64,000 nt of DNA from Paenibacillus sp. JJ-223 (lineage in GTDB: Bacteria; Bacillota; Bacilli; Paenibacillales; Paenibacillaceae): positions 310,001 through 374,000 of the forward strand of contig NZ_CAKMMP010000005.1 in assembly GCF_927798175.1 (NCBI RefSeq), in the 5' to 3' direction. The translations under genes were made by a program, and so were the position numbers. The notes beneath the pieces were generated by a model. The model was not told the origin of the DNA, did no database searches, and was given only the letters and a program-made list of their open reading frames with translations. Positions 1 to 9,250 of this stretch are shown here, piece after piece; position 1 is the stretch's first letter, and every line of letters begins with the position of its first letter.

Positions 1-58
1 GTCCACCGCTGCCGATACAACAAACTTCGCTGCTGTTTACCACCACTTCAAACGACAT
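1..58 (-). CDS. possible 5' end of a gene continuing past the left edge
   Basis: An ATG at 58-56 opens a frame that stays open to the window edge and begins MSFEVVVNSSEVCC. It lies 24 bases downstream of the dppC-like stop codon in the same direction, so it could be the next gene of the transporter operon. Only 19 codons are visible and no domain can be recognised. The ribosome binding site is weak (GGTG). It could equally be a chance open frame. Confidence 0.35.
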   Translation of the reverse strand, partial: MSFEVVVNSSEVCCIGSGG

Positions 59-81
59 CACCAGCCCAACTCTCACGATAC

Positions 82-978
82 CTACTTCACCATTTTGGGA
101 TCGAGCGTGTCGCGCAGGCCGTCTCCCAGCAGGTTGAAGCCCAGCACCGTCAGCATGATGGACAAGCCGGGAAAAATGAGCGTCCACGGCGCCTTTTGGA
201 TGAATTGGCGCGAGTCGGACAGCATTTTGCCCCACTCGGGGTCGGGCGGCTGGGCGCCCATGCCCAGGAAGCCGAGCGCGGCGGCTTCGATAATGGCTGT
301 GCCGATGCCCAGCGTGCCCTGCACGATCAGGGGCGTCAGGCTGTTCGGCAGGATATGCCGGAACAAAATCCGGCTATTGCCGGCCCCCAGCGTTCGCGCG
401 GACGTGATAAACTCCTCCTGCCGCAGGCTGAGGACACGGGAGCGCACCAATCGCCCATATGTCGGCACATTGACGATGGCGATGGCAAGCAAAGCGTTTT
501 GCAAGGAAGGTCCGAGAATGGCTACAATCGCAATCGCCAGCAGAATGCCCGGAAAAGCCAGCAAAATATCGAACAGGCGTGAGATGACCATGTCGGCCCA
601 TTTGCCGTAAAATCCCGCGATTAATCCCAGCAGTGCCCCCGCAACGATCGAACCGATGACCGAAAAAAATCCGACCCACAGCGATATGCGCGCTCCATAC
701 AGCACCCGCGAAAAGATGTCGCGCCCGAGATCGTCCGTCCCGAACCAATGCCCGGCCGAAGGCGACTGCAACCGGTCTGCCAGCACCTGTTCCTTATAAT
801 CGTAGGGCGCGATCACCGGGGCCAGAAATGCCAGCACAATAAAAACCGTAATAATGACCATTCCCGCCAGCGCAAGCCGATTTCGGCGAAACGTTCGCCA
901 GGCATCCCGCCATGGACCGGATTTCGGCACGTTTGCCACCTCAAATGCATGCCCGGTATTCGTCGATAATTTGGCCAT
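82..978 (-). CDS. dppC: oligopeptide/dipeptide ABC transporter permease, DppC/OppC type
   Basis: This 298-residue protein is the second inner-membrane permease of a peptide-type ABC importer (binding-protein-dependent transport, BPD_transp_1). The N-terminus carries the RRNRLALAGM segment typical of OppC/DppC. A first membrane helix follows at about residues 37-60, then the characteristic HWFGTDDLGRDIFSR motif near residue 78. The cytoplasmic EAA loop reads SARTLGAGNSRILFRHILPN. The start ATG follows GAAAGGAG. It lies 24 bases downstream of the dppB-like gene and forms an operon with it and the binding protein at 2395-4047. The ATPase subunits are not in the window and may lie beyond the left edge. 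The family is certain. The exact substrate (peptide, nickel, glutathione) cannot be read from the sequence. Confidence 0.93.
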   Translation of the reverse strand: MAKLSTNTGHAFEVANVPKSGPWRDAWRTFRRNRLALAGMVIITVFIVLAFLAPVIAPYDYKEQVLADRLQSPSAGHWFGTDDLGRDIFSRVLYGARISLWVGFFSVIGSIVAGALLGLIAGFYGKWADMVISRLFDILLAFPGILLAIAIVAILGPSLQNALLAIAIVNVPTYGRLVRSRVLSLRQEEFITSARTLGAGNSRILFRHILPNSLTPLIVQGTLGIGTAIIEAAALGFLGMGAQPPDPEWGKMLSDSRQFIQKAPWTLIFPGLSIMLTVLGFNLLGDGLRDTLDPKMVK

Positions 979-1002
979 GCGGCATCTCCTTTCGGTTCAG
1001 CT

Positions 1003-2007
1003 TCATTTGTAGTTGATGCGCGGATCGAAGACGGCGTACAGCAGATCCACGATCAGGTTGATGACGACAAAAAAGAACGCAATGATCAAGATGCCGCTCT
1101 GAATGACCGGATAATCCCTTGAACTGATTGCTTCATATATATAACGGCCGACGCCCGGCCAGGCAAAGATCGTTTCTGTCAGCACCGCGCCGCCCAGAAG
1201 CGAGCCCGTCTGAATGCCGATAACCGTCAGCACCGGAATGAACGCATTTTTGAGCGCATGCCCGTATACGACGAAAAAAGGACCGAGCCCTTTGGCTTTG
1301 GCCGTCCGGATATAATCCGAGCTCATCACCTCCAGCATGCTGGAGCGCGTCATACGCGCGATGACCGCCATCGGAATCGTACCCAGCGCGATGCTTGGCA
1401 GAATCAAATGTTTGGTGACCGTCCACAGCTGGTCCCAGCGCCCGGCGATCATCGTATCGAGCACGTACAGGCCTGTCACCGCATCCACCGGATCGCGCGG
1501 GTTCATACGGCCGATGGAAGGCAGCCATTGCAATTGGTTGGCGAACAGCCATTGTTCCATCAATCCCAGCCAAAAGATCGGCATCGAAACCCCGACCAAA
1601 GCAATGACCATGCAGCAGTAATCAAACCAGGAGTTGTGCTTCCATGCGCTGATAATCCCGGCGTTGACCCCAATGATAACTGCAAACAGCATGCTTGCCA
1701 TCGTCAGCTCCAGCGTGGCCGTCAGATATGGCATAATTTCCTGGGCAATGGGTACCTTGGTGCGGATGGATGTGCCGAGGTCGCCTTGTAACAGGTCGCC
1801 AAGATAGGCGAAATACTGTTGAAGCCAGGGCTTGTCCAGTCCGAGCTGCTCGCGGAGCGCCTGTTTGGACTGTTCGGTCGCTTTTTGCCCCAGGATGGTT
1901 TCAGCCGGATCGCCGGGGATCGCATGAATTATGGAAAACACGATAATGCTCATGCCGAGCAGCACGGGCAGCAGTACAAGTACGCGTTTGACGATGTAAC
2001 TGCTCAA
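1003..2007 (-). CDS. dppB: oligopeptide/dipeptide ABC transporter permease, DppB/OppB type
   Basis: This 334-residue protein is the first permease of the same importer. It opens with the usual SYIVKRVLVLLPVLLGMS helix and the HAIPGDPAE motif of OppB/DppB. The EAA loop appears as DYIRTAKAKGLGPFFVV, and the conserved C-terminal stretch FAWPGVGRY precedes the last helices. Six helices are expected for the family and are consistent with the hydrophobic segments seen. The start appears to be TTG at 2007, just behind a purine-rich GAATGAGGA; no better in-frame start is nearby. It is separated from the upstream binding-protein gene by 387 bases that hold a MITE-like repeat, so the two halves of the operon may be only loosely co-expressed. 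Confidence 0.93.
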   Translation of the reverse strand: MSSYIVKRVLVLLPVLLGMSIIVFSIIHAIPGDPAETILGQKATEQSKQALREQLGLDKPWLQQYFAYLGDLLQGDLGTSIRTKVPIAQEIMPYLTATLELTMASMLFAVIIGVNAGIISAWKHNSWFDYCCMVIALVGVSMPIFWLGLMEQWLFANQLQWLPSIGRMNPRDPVDAVTGLYVLDTMIAGRWDQLWTVTKHLILPSIALGTIPMAVIARMTRSSMLEVMSSDYIRTAKAKGLGPFFVVYGHALKNAFIPVLTVIGIQTGSLLGGAVLTETIFAWPGVGRYIYEAISSRDYPVIQSGILIIAFFFVVINLIVDLLYAVFDPRINYK

Positions 2008-2152
2008 TCCTCATTCACCGCCTTTGCTTTGTGGCTGATTGGATTTCAAAGCGCCCGTCGGGCCTACATGGCTTGAGAAGTCGGTTCCGGGTGTCGGTTC
2101 TGGTAAGCATGGCAGGCCCGCCTGCGCTCTTGGAATGATTCGGTTATGCGCT

Positions 2153-2384
2153 AGCTATATAAACAGCACTAATCAATCACACAGGCCACTACGAGTGCAG
2201 TACCATCTTCCGATCGCTGTTATCCCCAGATTTACTGATTTTCTTCTCCAAAGAGGAAAATCCGGTGATAAGCCTATGCTTCCGATGCAGCTTTCCTTCA
2301 GATAGCTTTTAGAACGCTCCGCTTCTCCAGATTCTTTCTGACCCTTCCGTATTTGTGTATTTATCTAGTTCAACCTATATAGCT
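2153..2384 (+). repeat. MITE-like repeat, copy A
   Basis: One of five copies of an interspersed element (others at 33686, 48225, 53571 and, inverted, 57489). The ends are AGCTATATA and TATATAGCT, an inverted repeat. The interior shares long stretches with the other copies, for example TTCCGATCGCTGTTATCC, AATCCGGTGATAA and GCTTCTCCAGATT. It fills most of the 387-base gap between the transporter binding protein and the dppB-like gene. No protein is encoded. The left end is more diverged than in copies B and D. Confidence 0.85.
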
Positions 2385-2394
2385 GCGAAACTTG

Positions 2395-4047
2395 TTATTC
2401 AAAATAGGCATTGGCATAGGATTCGCTGCCCAGCGGCGAAGGCGTAAAGCCCTTCAGGTTAGCTTTGCCTGCGAGAATCGGCGTCGTGTGCACCAGCGGA
2501 ATCCACGGCGCGTCTTCTTTAATGATGACCTGCGCCTGTTTGTAAAGCTCGGCCCGTTTCTCTTGGTCCGTCTCTTTCTGAGCGTCGGTCAGCAGCTTGT
2601 GCAAATCCTCGTTCACGTAAAAACTGCGGTTGTTGCCGGGGATCGCATCCTTGTCCAGCAAGGTGTACAGGAAGTTGTCCGGGTCACCATTGTCGCCCGT
2701 CCAGCCGAGCATGTAAATGTCGTCCTTCTCGCCAGCCTTCGCATCATCCAGATACGTCGCCCATTCCGGGGATTCGATGTTGGCGGTCACGCCGATTTTT
2801 TCGAAATCCGCCTGGATCGCTTCGGCCACCTTGCGCCCATCCGGCATGTACGGCCGGGATACCGGCATCGCATAGAACGTGATCGGATCAGGCAAACCGT
2901 CCGGATAGCCCGCTTCCGCCAGCAACGCTTTCGCTTTTTCCAGGTCGTACGGATAATCCTCTATGGCGTCGTTATATCCCCACAGCGTCGGCGGCATCGG
3001 GTTCACGGCAGGCTGCGCCTGTCCGGCAAAGAAGGCATCGATGAGGGCCTGCTTGTTCACCGCATGGTTGAGCGCTTGGCGTACCAGCACGTTATCGAAC
3101 GGTTTTTTCTTGAAATTAAAGCCGAGATAGGCCACGTTGAATGGCGGACGCTCGATTTTTTGCAGCTCGGCGTTGGATTCCAGAATCGACAGATCGTCCG
3201 GGTTCAGGTCTTCCATGACGTCGATCTCGCCGTTCTGCAAGGCGTTGAATCGGGCCGTGTTGTCCGGGATGGAACGCACGATCACCTTGTTCAGCTTCGG
3301 CAGGCCTTCTTTCCAGTAGTTTGGATTTTTGTCCAAAGTGATGGAATCGTTCCGCTTCCACTCCACAAAGACGAACGGTCCCGTGCCCACCGGCTCGTTC
3401 TTGAAGTTTTCCTTTTTCTCCTGCACCGCGGCCGGACTGGCAATGCCAAACGGCGTCATCGCGATATTTTGCAGGAATGGCGCCTGCGGCTGGTTCAAAG
3501 TGAATTCGACCGTCGTTTCGTCGATTGCCTTCACTTCCTTGATCACCCTTCCTTCCGGCGGGCCGAACATCGAATCGTAGTAGTCGAAGGAATCGCCCTC
3601 GAATTTGAACTCGCTGTTCGGATCGCCCCAACGATTGAAGTTGAATACAACCGCTTCGGCATTAAAATCGGTGCCGTCATGGAACTTCACGCCGGACTTC
3701 AGCTTGAACGTATACGTCAAGCCGTTCTCGGAAATTTCCCAGCTCTCCGCCAACCCCGGAACGACTTCCGTGCCGCCCTCCGTGTAATCGAGCAATGAAT
3801 CGAACACCTGGTGCCCGATCTTCAGCGATTCCCCATCCGTCACGATTGACGGGTCCAGCGACACGGAATCTCCGCCGCGTCCCATGATCAGCGTATCCTG
3901 AGCAGCCGTTTCCGTCGGCGGGTCGCTGCCTTCCGCAGGTGCAGGCTTGTTCTGTCCGCTCTCTCCCCCGGTACATCCCGACAAAACGACCACCGTACTT
4001 AACGCCAGCATCATCAAGCCGGATAACCATTTTTTTCTGCTCCTCAT
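2395..4047 (-). CDS. dppE: extracellular peptide-binding lipoprotein (SBP family 5, DppE/OppA-like)
   Basis: This 550-residue substrate-binding protein belongs to the permeases just downstream. The chosen ATG at 4047 follows AAAGGGTG and gives a lipoprotein signal peptide: MRSRKKWLSG, a hydrophobic core, then the lipobox VVLSGC, so the protein should be lipid-anchored on the outer face of the membrane. A longer frame upstream (to 4206) lacks this logic. Family 5 hallmarks are visible: SLDPSIVTDGESLKIGHQVFDSL near the N-terminus, SGVKFHDGTDFNAEAVVFNFNR at about residue 120, VRQALNHAVNKQAL and the C-terminal KEDAPWIPLVH. It probably binds peptides, but family 5 also includes nickel, heme and glutathione binders. 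Confidence 0.92.
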   Translation of the reverse strand: MRSRKKWLSGLMMLALSTVVVLSGCTGGESGQNKPAPAEGSDPPTETAAQDTLIMGRGGDSVSLDPSIVTDGESLKIGHQVFDSLLDYTEGGTEVVPGLAESWEISENGLTYTFKLKSGVKFHDGTDFNAEAVVFNFNRWGDPNSEFKFEGDSFDYYDSMFGPPEGRVIKEVKAIDETTVEFTLNQPQAPFLQNIAMTPFGIASPAAVQEKKENFKNEPVGTGPFVFVEWKRNDSITLDKNPNYWKEGLPKLNKVIVRSIPDNTARFNALQNGEIDVMEDLNPDDLSILESNAELQKIERPPFNVAYLGFNFKKKPFDNVLVRQALNHAVNKQALIDAFFAGQAQPAVNPMPPTLWGYNDAIEDYPYDLEKAKALLAEAGYPDGLPDPITFYAMPVSRPYMPDGRKVAEAIQADFEKIGVTANIESPEWATYLDDAKAGEKDDIYMLGWTGDNGDPDNFLYTLLDKDAIPGNNRSFYVNEDLHKLLTDAQKETDQEKRAELYKQAQVIIKEDAPWIPLVHTTPILAGKANLKGFTPSPLGSESYANAYFE

Positions 4048-4206
4048 ACAACCAACACCCTTTCCCGTCTCAAAATTTTGCGCGCTGCCGCATAGACCAA
4101 AGGCATGAAATCGATATGTATCTTTATAGGCTTTGAATGCCTGTGATACCGCTAAATGGAGTGGCACCATGAACGATAAGGTTGTAAAAAATTGAACAAA
4201 GGTCAA

Positions 4207-4732
4207 TTAGTAACAGCATAGTGGTGGTTAACAGAAGATCAGAACATAAACGATCCTGTCTGCAAGAGCGATTTTGTGGGGTTGAAGATAGCTTGTCCTA
4301 AAGGGAAAACGAATTGCCCATTAGATACAGCGATAGTATCAAACTGGGAAATGGAAGTGTTCAAGTGAATTGGTGTGTATAAACGGAACGTACGAAATGG
4401 CTGCGTGATCGCTGAGGTGTGAACATGTCCAACGGGACGACATTCCAATAACTTTGCAATGTTAAGGTGATGTCATGGTAAGAGGGTTTGTGTAAAACAT
4501 TGTAGGGGATAAAACCATTTGGTGTACTTTACTTTACATTACATTGATCATTTAGACAAGAGATTTGCAGATATTCGTCCTCAACTTTATGCGTTATGTC
4601 AACATCCCTTACACAAAATGCGAAAATGGTATAACTTTTGGACAGTTTCCATTGCGAGTTTGGGAGAGCTGGCAATTGGAATTGGAGTTGGATTTGGAGT
4701 TGGATTTGGAATACGCCGTTTCACCTTTTTGT
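4207..4732. other. intergenic stretch without a convincing gene
   Basis: About 500 bases lie between the peptide-binding protein and the terminator of the tail block. A TTG-started frame at 4448-4239 (minus, 69 codons) and a frame at 4519-4734 (plus) are open but lack good ribosome binding sites and recognisable domains. The plus frame ends in a Gly/Val/Phe tandem, GIGVGFGVGFGI, that stems from an imperfect 12-base tandem repeat at about 4680-4712. Codon use and context do not support either. I see no other signal. Confidence 0.5.
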
Positions 4733-4775
4733 AAAAACTAAAAGACGCCTGCTCCATTGGTGGAGAGACGTCTTT
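4733..4775 (-). terminator. rho-independent terminator of the tail/lysis block
   Basis: Read on the minus strand, AAAGACG pairs with CGTCTTT around an inner CTCCA/TGGAG stem. The run TAGTTTTT follows. It lies 40 bases downstream of the endolysin stop codon and closes the minus-strand phage-tail transcription unit. Confidence 0.75.
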
Positions 4776-4814
4776 CCGCTGGCATTTGGAACTGTGTTCA
4801 GCGTGCATGCCGCG

Positions 4815-5759
4815 TTATTTTTTGAACAAACCCCGACGGTGCATCACCGTAATGAAACGATAAAAATCATAGCTCGCCCCATTTTCGATGCTGAACAGCG
4901 GGTTCTTCGTGTCATACGCCAGTGCAGCATCCACGGCTGCTTTCGCCCATGACGGAACCTCCATCTGCTGACGTGCCTGGAGGCGGTCTACCTGTGCTTT
5001 GAGCGCATCAAACGCTGCTTTTTCCTCGGCTGTCATCGGTTCATCTCCTTTCGGCGGTTCGCTTGCATTGGATGGCGGATTCGGATTGGACGGTGTCGGG
5101 GTTGGTATCGGCACGGTTGCCGGAGCATATCTCGCCCGCAGCTCTGCGGCCGATCCCTCGAACTCGTTCATGTCCACGTTGCCGCTAATGCCGTCTACTT
5201 TGCCCGAGTCCGTGTACTGCCAGAATGTCCAGCGCTTCCACGCCGGTTGGCCGTCCGGCACACGGGACGTGCTGTAACGCGCGATCCATAGATCGTACGC
5301 TCCGAGCGAGACATCGAAATTGCCGGCAAAGGAATTGCCTGTATAAATGATCGGTTTGCGCCCGGTGAGGCGCTCCAATTCGGTCAGAAAGACTTTGGCT
5401 ACCGCGTTGATCCGGGCTTTGCTCAGATTGCCGGGGTTGTTCTCATAGTCCATGACGGGCGGCAGCTGCAGCGTCTGGGCTCCGCCCACTTTTTGCAATG
5501 TATTGGCATAATGCGCAGCTTCGGCTTTGGCTCCGTCAGTCGATGTGGCCCGGAAAAAGTGATACGTTCCGACCAGCATGCCCGCCGCCAGCGCGCCTTT
5601 CACGTTGGTCTGGAAGTTCGGATCGGTGTACGTCTGCCCCTCGGTCGCCTTGATGAACACAAACGTCATGCCGCTTGCCTTCACTTTGGCCCAATCGATG
5701 CTGCCTTGGTACCGGGATACGTCAATGCCCTGCGCGTTGCCCGAGCTTCTCGTCTGCAT
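4815..5759 (-). CDS. endolysin, glycoside hydrolase family 25 lysozyme with C-terminal targeting region
   Basis: A 314-residue muramidase that would cleave peptidoglycan and release the assembled tail particles after holin action. The ATG at 5759 is preferred because AAAGGAAGTGA sits seven bases ahead; a GTG at 5768 is the alternative. The GH25 domain covers about residues 10-205: GIDVSRYQG gives the first catalytic Asp (D13), PPVMDYEN gives D104 and E106, and WTFWQYTDSG is the usual family end. A Pro/Thr/Asn-rich linker follows at about 215-240, then a segment of some 70 residues (PSWAKAAVDAAL and SYDFYRFITVMHRRGL) that recurs at the C-terminus of Paenibacillus-type phage hydrolases and probably helps cell-wall binding. 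There is no signal peptide, so export depends on a holin, of which one lies at 19043-19528. It is the last gene of the block. Confidence 0.93.
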   Translation of the reverse strand: MQTRSSGNAQGIDVSRYQGSIDWAKVKASGMTFVFIKATEGQTYTDPNFQTNVKGALAAGMLVGTYHFFRATSTDGAKAEAAHYANTLQKVGGAQTLQLPPVMDYENNPGNLSKARINAVAKVFLTELERLTGRKPIIYTGNSFAGNFDVSLGAYDLWIARYSTSRVPDGQPAWKRWTFWQYTDSGKVDGISGNVDMNEFEGSAAELRARYAPATVPIPTPTPSNPNPPSNASEPPKGDEPMTAEEKAAFDALKAQVDRLQARQQMEVPSWAKAAVDAALAYDTKNPLFSIENGASYDFYRFITVMHRRGLFKK

Positions 5760-5942
5760 GTGTCTCACTTCCTTTATGCGGCATATCGCCGTTTGTACTA
5801 TAGTTGATGCGTATAGCGATAGGTTGGCTTGTATGCATGTCCCGGTTTGGGGTATGTTGGGTTATGGTGCAGGGAACCAGTAAGTTCTATGGTTTAGGTA
5901 CTATATTCTTAAAATATGTCCGAGAAACACTCATAGAAATAC

Positions 5943-6086
5943 TCATATCTCGTACTTTTTTCCTGTAATCTGCTCATATTGGTCACTCGAAATAACGCCA
6001 AAGGAAACATACTGCTTGAGTTGTTGTTCTTTTGCCCACTTTTTCTCATAGTAGTATTGGAGTCTTTCGAAATCGGAATTAAACAT
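5943..6086 (-). CDS. xkdX: XkdX family small phage tail protein
   Basis: A 47-residue gene starting MFNSDFERLQYYYEKKWAKE and ending EQITGKKYEI. The pattern of an N-terminal F..I/L..YY, a central KKWAK and a closing I.AEQYE.ITG is that of the XkdX family, found at the end of PBSX-type tail operons. Its ATG overlaps the stop of the preceding gene by eight bases (ATGTTTAA), which suggests translational coupling. Its molecular role is not known. It sits where xkdX sits in PBSX, after the fibre and one accessory gene and before the lysis gene. Confidence 0.85.
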   Translation of the reverse strand: MFNSDFERLQYYYEKKWAKEQQLKQYVSFGVISSDQYEQITGKKYEI

Positions 6087-6597
6087 TTGCCCCGTCTCCC
6101 TTCGGTTGTATTTCCATGGATAATACTCGCAATTCCAGACCTACGATTTGTGCGCCCAAAGCTTCGTTTTGTTGTTTCAATTCCAATGCCTCCAGTTCGC
6201 GTTGAACCAGCTGCTCCCCGATCTTGTCCATTTCGGAAGGTTCCATAGGCTGTGTCTTGGTCAGTACGTCAATCTCTTCCTGGCTTAGCCCCTCAGCCCA
6301 AAGGTCAGGAAGCTGTTCCTGCGGTCTTTCTTTCAATGCTTCCTGGTATGCTTCCCAAGCTGCTAGGTCAAAGCGTGGCCGGAAAAGGCCAGCAGGTACC
6401 GGTATGCCAACGATATACCCGGCAATCTCCGGGTTCTGTCCTTCTTCGGCTTCCATGGTTTCAGGCAGATTGGTTTTCGGATTCAACTCGGCTCGTTCAG
6501 ATCCAGCATAAAAAGGGACGACACCGAAAAAGGCATCGTCCACCAACACGTCCTCGATATAGAGTCCGTCTGTATTTACTTTAGGTACGGCTTTCAT
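6079..6597 (-). CDS. tail-associated protein of unknown function (XkdW position)
   Basis: A 172-residue protein directly downstream of the large fibre gene (12-base gap) and overlapping xkdX. The N-terminal part (MKAVPKVNTDGLYIEDVLVDD, GYIVGIPVPAGLFRPRFDLA) is rich in short beta-like stretches. The C-terminal 60 residues (DKIGEQLVQRELEALELKQQ onwards) look like a coiled coil. This build recurs in the short gene after the fibre in Firmicute myophage tails, where it may be a fibre-assembly chaperone or attachment protein. That role is an inference from position. The module 2 counterpart is the unrelated-looking 96-residue gene at 19757-20047. Confidence 0.7.
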   Translation of the reverse strand: MKAVPKVNTDGLYIEDVLVDDAFFGVVPFYAGSERAELNPKTNLPETMEAEEGQNPEIAGYIVGIPVPAGLFRPRFDLAAWEAYQEALKERPQEQLPDLWAEGLSQEEIDVLTKTQPMEPSEMDKIGEQLVQRELEALELKQQNEALGAQIVGLELRVLSMEIQPKGDGANV

Positions 6598-6609
6598 GTG
6601 ATCCCTCCT

Positions 6610-9249
6610 TTATTGTTCTGCTGGGAATGGTGGGATAACCAGCGAGAAATAAAGATTACTGCCTGCGACACAAAAGACATCTCCGCTAGGATGAATACGA
6701 ATACGGGACGGCACTTCCTCGCTACCACCATCGTAAGATACTGTTACACAAGTAATGGACATCTTAGGTCTGAATCCTGTCGGCAACCTGAAAACAGGAG
6801 AATTGGTTCCCACAACACCATCTTTGATCAACCCATCAAAATGGACAAATCCCATAGAGTCCTTTAAAAATCTAGCTGCTGGGTATATTCCGTCAGTGCT
6901 GTATGGAACCCATCCGTTAAGCAATGTCGGCGTAATCCATGTAGGACTGTCCTTTTCTGCTTTTTTGCTCTCAAGGACCGAAATCCGTGTGGTGTTATCT
7001 TGCAACGTCCTGACTGCATCCAGCAGCAGGGCCTTTTCGTTCTCGGCATAGGTTCCTGAAAAGTCCACAGCCGGATATTTGTCCAGCATCAGGTATGTGA
7101 CGCTGTAGGCTGCGGATGGATCGTATTGAGAAAGCCCAATATCCGCATACTCTAACCCACCACCAGTAATACCCGCGCCAGATTTAAAGGACCAACCATT
7201 GTCAACTCTCCCGTCCCTGTATACTTTCAGGAGTTTACTCACCTTAGTTTTTAGTCCTGATCCTGGATAGTTTGGCGAACTCGGAGCATTAATACCGGCT
7301 TGACCGATACTTGAATTGGCGTAAGGTTTAACGCTCTCCCGCAGCACAATTCCCGTTCCTACTTCCACCTGAGTCTTGCCTTCAATCAACGTCAATTGAC
7401 TTTCTGACGTGATCGGTTCGACAGTGGGCGTTGTAAGCTGGTACAGGAGTTGATATGGCGTCCAGTTTGGCACATTAGCAGTTGGTAAGACATCTACCGT
7501 CTCTCCCCCTAGATCTTGATATCTCAAAATGTTTTTCCAGACCTTGTTCCCTGTACCGTTATAAGGACTCCAATCGCCATTATTCGCCATTCTCCAACCC
7601 ATGAAATATGCTTTAATCTCATCGACTGTAGGTGTATACAAGTCTCCCCATCCGCTGTCCGCGCTGGAAATAGATACCCAAAACTCAGAAAGGTCGGCCG
7701 ATGGGAAGAATGCATTATCTGAAGTGTCCATATTTCCATTTTTGCTCAGGACTGCCCCATTGTACTTAGTAACAAATAGGGCATCATAATTCGCTGCAGG
7801 CTCAAACCCTTTGTAGCACACAATCTTGTAACCAGTACCACTACTTACGCGATCGCTTATTAATTTTCCATCCAGAACAATCTTTTTCCATTTCGTTAGC
7901 TTAAAATACTGTCCATCCCTCTCGAACACTGTATCCGGGTTGGCTCCGGTGGTTGGATTGGCGTGTAGTTCCGTTTGGAACGCCAGCATTGAATCTTGGT
8001 CTGGCATGAATGGTAAGGGTTCACTACCGATATTAAGCATTGGGTTTGTAAATGTATATGTCCCGGCTGTAGGGGGTGCGACTGCCCACGCTCGCATATA
8101 TGCAGCCCCTTCTGGCGCTGTTAGTGTTGCGGTATCCGCGTCGATAAATCCAGTGGACAAGAGAACTTTATCCTTTGTGGCATTCAGAAAGTCGAAACCC
8201 AACATGCCTGCCCCGCTCCGTTCACAAGTGAACGTGTAAACAGTACCCGGTACTGTCGGCTGTGCATAAGCAGTCGTCGTATTACTGGAGACACCAGAGG
8301 CGACGGTTATGCTGATCTCATAAGGTTTGCTTGCCTTAAAGGAACTGATCCCGCCCCATTCATAAAATGGCGGCAACAGATTAGTTCCATACCGGATGAC
8401 ATACGGATTCGTAACCCCTGCGATGTACTCCGTGTAAGGATACTTGGCCGCTACCTGTTCCGCCGTCATACTCCCCAACGCATTGTATTCGGCAGGGCTG
8501 ATTTGATAAACCCGAATAGAGTCGCAATTAACGGATTGTCCGTCTTGCTTGTAAATAGCATCTCCCCCGGAATTAAGGATTTGTAGTCTGACAACTGCCT
8601 TTGGTGCGGTTGTAGGGTTAAATCTCAAGAATACGGGAGTATATTGGTTAGTAGCGACTGCCAGATTTGAAACTGGAAAAAAATCGTTCGGGGCATCATT
8701 TAACGCCCCGTAAACCATCATGCGCCCATTAGCTTTGTCGTTTGGCTTAATCACAGCCACTAGCACATAACAAGCGCCAGGTGTTACATCTAATACCGCC
8801 ATTTCTGTGTAATGCTCCACCGAGGCTGTCCCCGATGCTGTTGCCTTAAACGATGTCCCCCCTAAATCACTCGTTGTAGAGTCAATTGCTAATGTAGACG
8901 CAATACTAGGCAATTCGGGCAACTTTTCACCGTTCCCTGCACGCCCCAACAAATTCACCAACGTCCGGCCTTTCAGCCCTTCCAGCCTAAAAGCCGACGC
9001 CCGCTCTGCTTCAATCACCTGAAGCCCTGGCTTCAGCGTAACCGATTTGCGCTGCTCCGTATCCAGACGTTCTTTTAGACCCTCCGCCTTAGTTGTTACT
9101 TCATCCACTTGCTCCTTGATCTCGCCTGCAAAATCGTCCACCTTGCCCCAGTTCTGATCCAGATATCGGTCCAGATCGAAATACGTCGTTGCCGGAGAAG
9201 AACGGTCGATCTGATTCAACGCAAGATTCGGTGTTTTCGGCTCACTCAT
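6610..9249 (-). CDS. tail fibre / receptor-binding protein of module 1
   Basis: An 879-residue protein likely to form the trimeric fibre that selects the target cell surface. The ATG at 9249 (MSEPKTPNLALNQIDR) follows GGGAGG by about 11 bases; a GTG at 9261 is possible. Residues 1-90 form a baseplate-attachment and coiled-coil region (LDQNWGKVDDFAGEIKEQVD). A long, AT-richer centre is built of beta-rich, carbohydrate-binding-like blocks (about 130-560). The C-terminal 110 residues (GFVHFDGLIKDG, PTGFRPKMS) resemble the head domain found in many Gram-positive phage fibres. It is much longer than the 385-residue fibre of module 2, and base composition shifts inside the gene, as expected for a recombining specificity determinant. 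Confidence 0.85.
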   Translation of the reverse strand: MSEPKTPNLALNQIDRSSPATTYFDLDRYLDQNWGKVDDFAGEIKEQVDEVTTKAEGLKERLDTEQRKSVTLKPGLQVIEAERASAFRLEGLKGRTLVNLLGRAGNGEKLPELPSIASTLAIDSTTSDLGGTSFKATASGTASVEHYTEMAVLDVTPGACYVLVAVIKPNDKANGRMMVYGALNDAPNDFFPVSNLAVATNQYTPVFLRFNPTTAPKAVVRLQILNSGGDAIYKQDGQSVNCDSIRVYQISPAEYNALGSMTAEQVAAKYPYTEYIAGVTNPYVIRYGTNLLPPFYEWGGISSFKASKPYEISITVASGVSSNTTTAYAQPTVPGTVYTFTCERSGAGMLGFDFLNATKDKVLLSTGFIDADTATLTAPEGAAYMRAWAVAPPTAGTYTFTNPMLNIGSEPLPFMPDQDSMLAFQTELHANPTTGANPDTVFERDGQYFKLTKWKKIVLDGKLISDRVSSGTGYKIVCYKGFEPAANYDALFVTKYNGAVLSKNGNMDTSDNAFFPSADLSEFWVSISSADSGWGDLYTPTVDEIKAYFMGWRMANNGDWSPYNGTGNKVWKNILRYQDLGGETVDVLPTANVPNWTPYQLLYQLTTPTVEPITSESQLTLIEGKTQVEVGTGIVLRESVKPYANSSIGQAGINAPSSPNYPGSGLKTKVSKLLKVYRDGRVDNGWSFKSGAGITGGGLEYADIGLSQYDPSAAYSVTYLMLDKYPAVDFSGTYAENEKALLLDAVRTLQDNTTRISVLESKKAEKDSPTWITPTLLNGWVPYSTDGIYPAARFLKDSMGFVHFDGLIKDGVVGTNSPVFRLPTGFRPKMSITCVTVSYDGGSEEVPSRIRIHPSGDVFCVAGSNLYFSLVIPPFPAEQ

Positions 9250-9250
9250 T

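Noticed and set aside
2392..3798. Long open frame (468 codons) antisense to the peptide-binding protein
   Set aside because: It is the mirror of a GC-rich real gene, with Arg/His/Val-rich composition and no domain or ribosome binding site.
4239..4448. 69-codon minus-strand gene, faintly like a spore germination GerP-type protein
   Set aside because: TTG start, no ribosome binding site, and the similarity is limited to a vague VSNG...F.....SF pattern.
4680..4712. Tandem 12-base repeat (GGAGTTGGATTT) as a variable-number locus
   Set aside because: Only about two and a half imperfect units; too short to claim.
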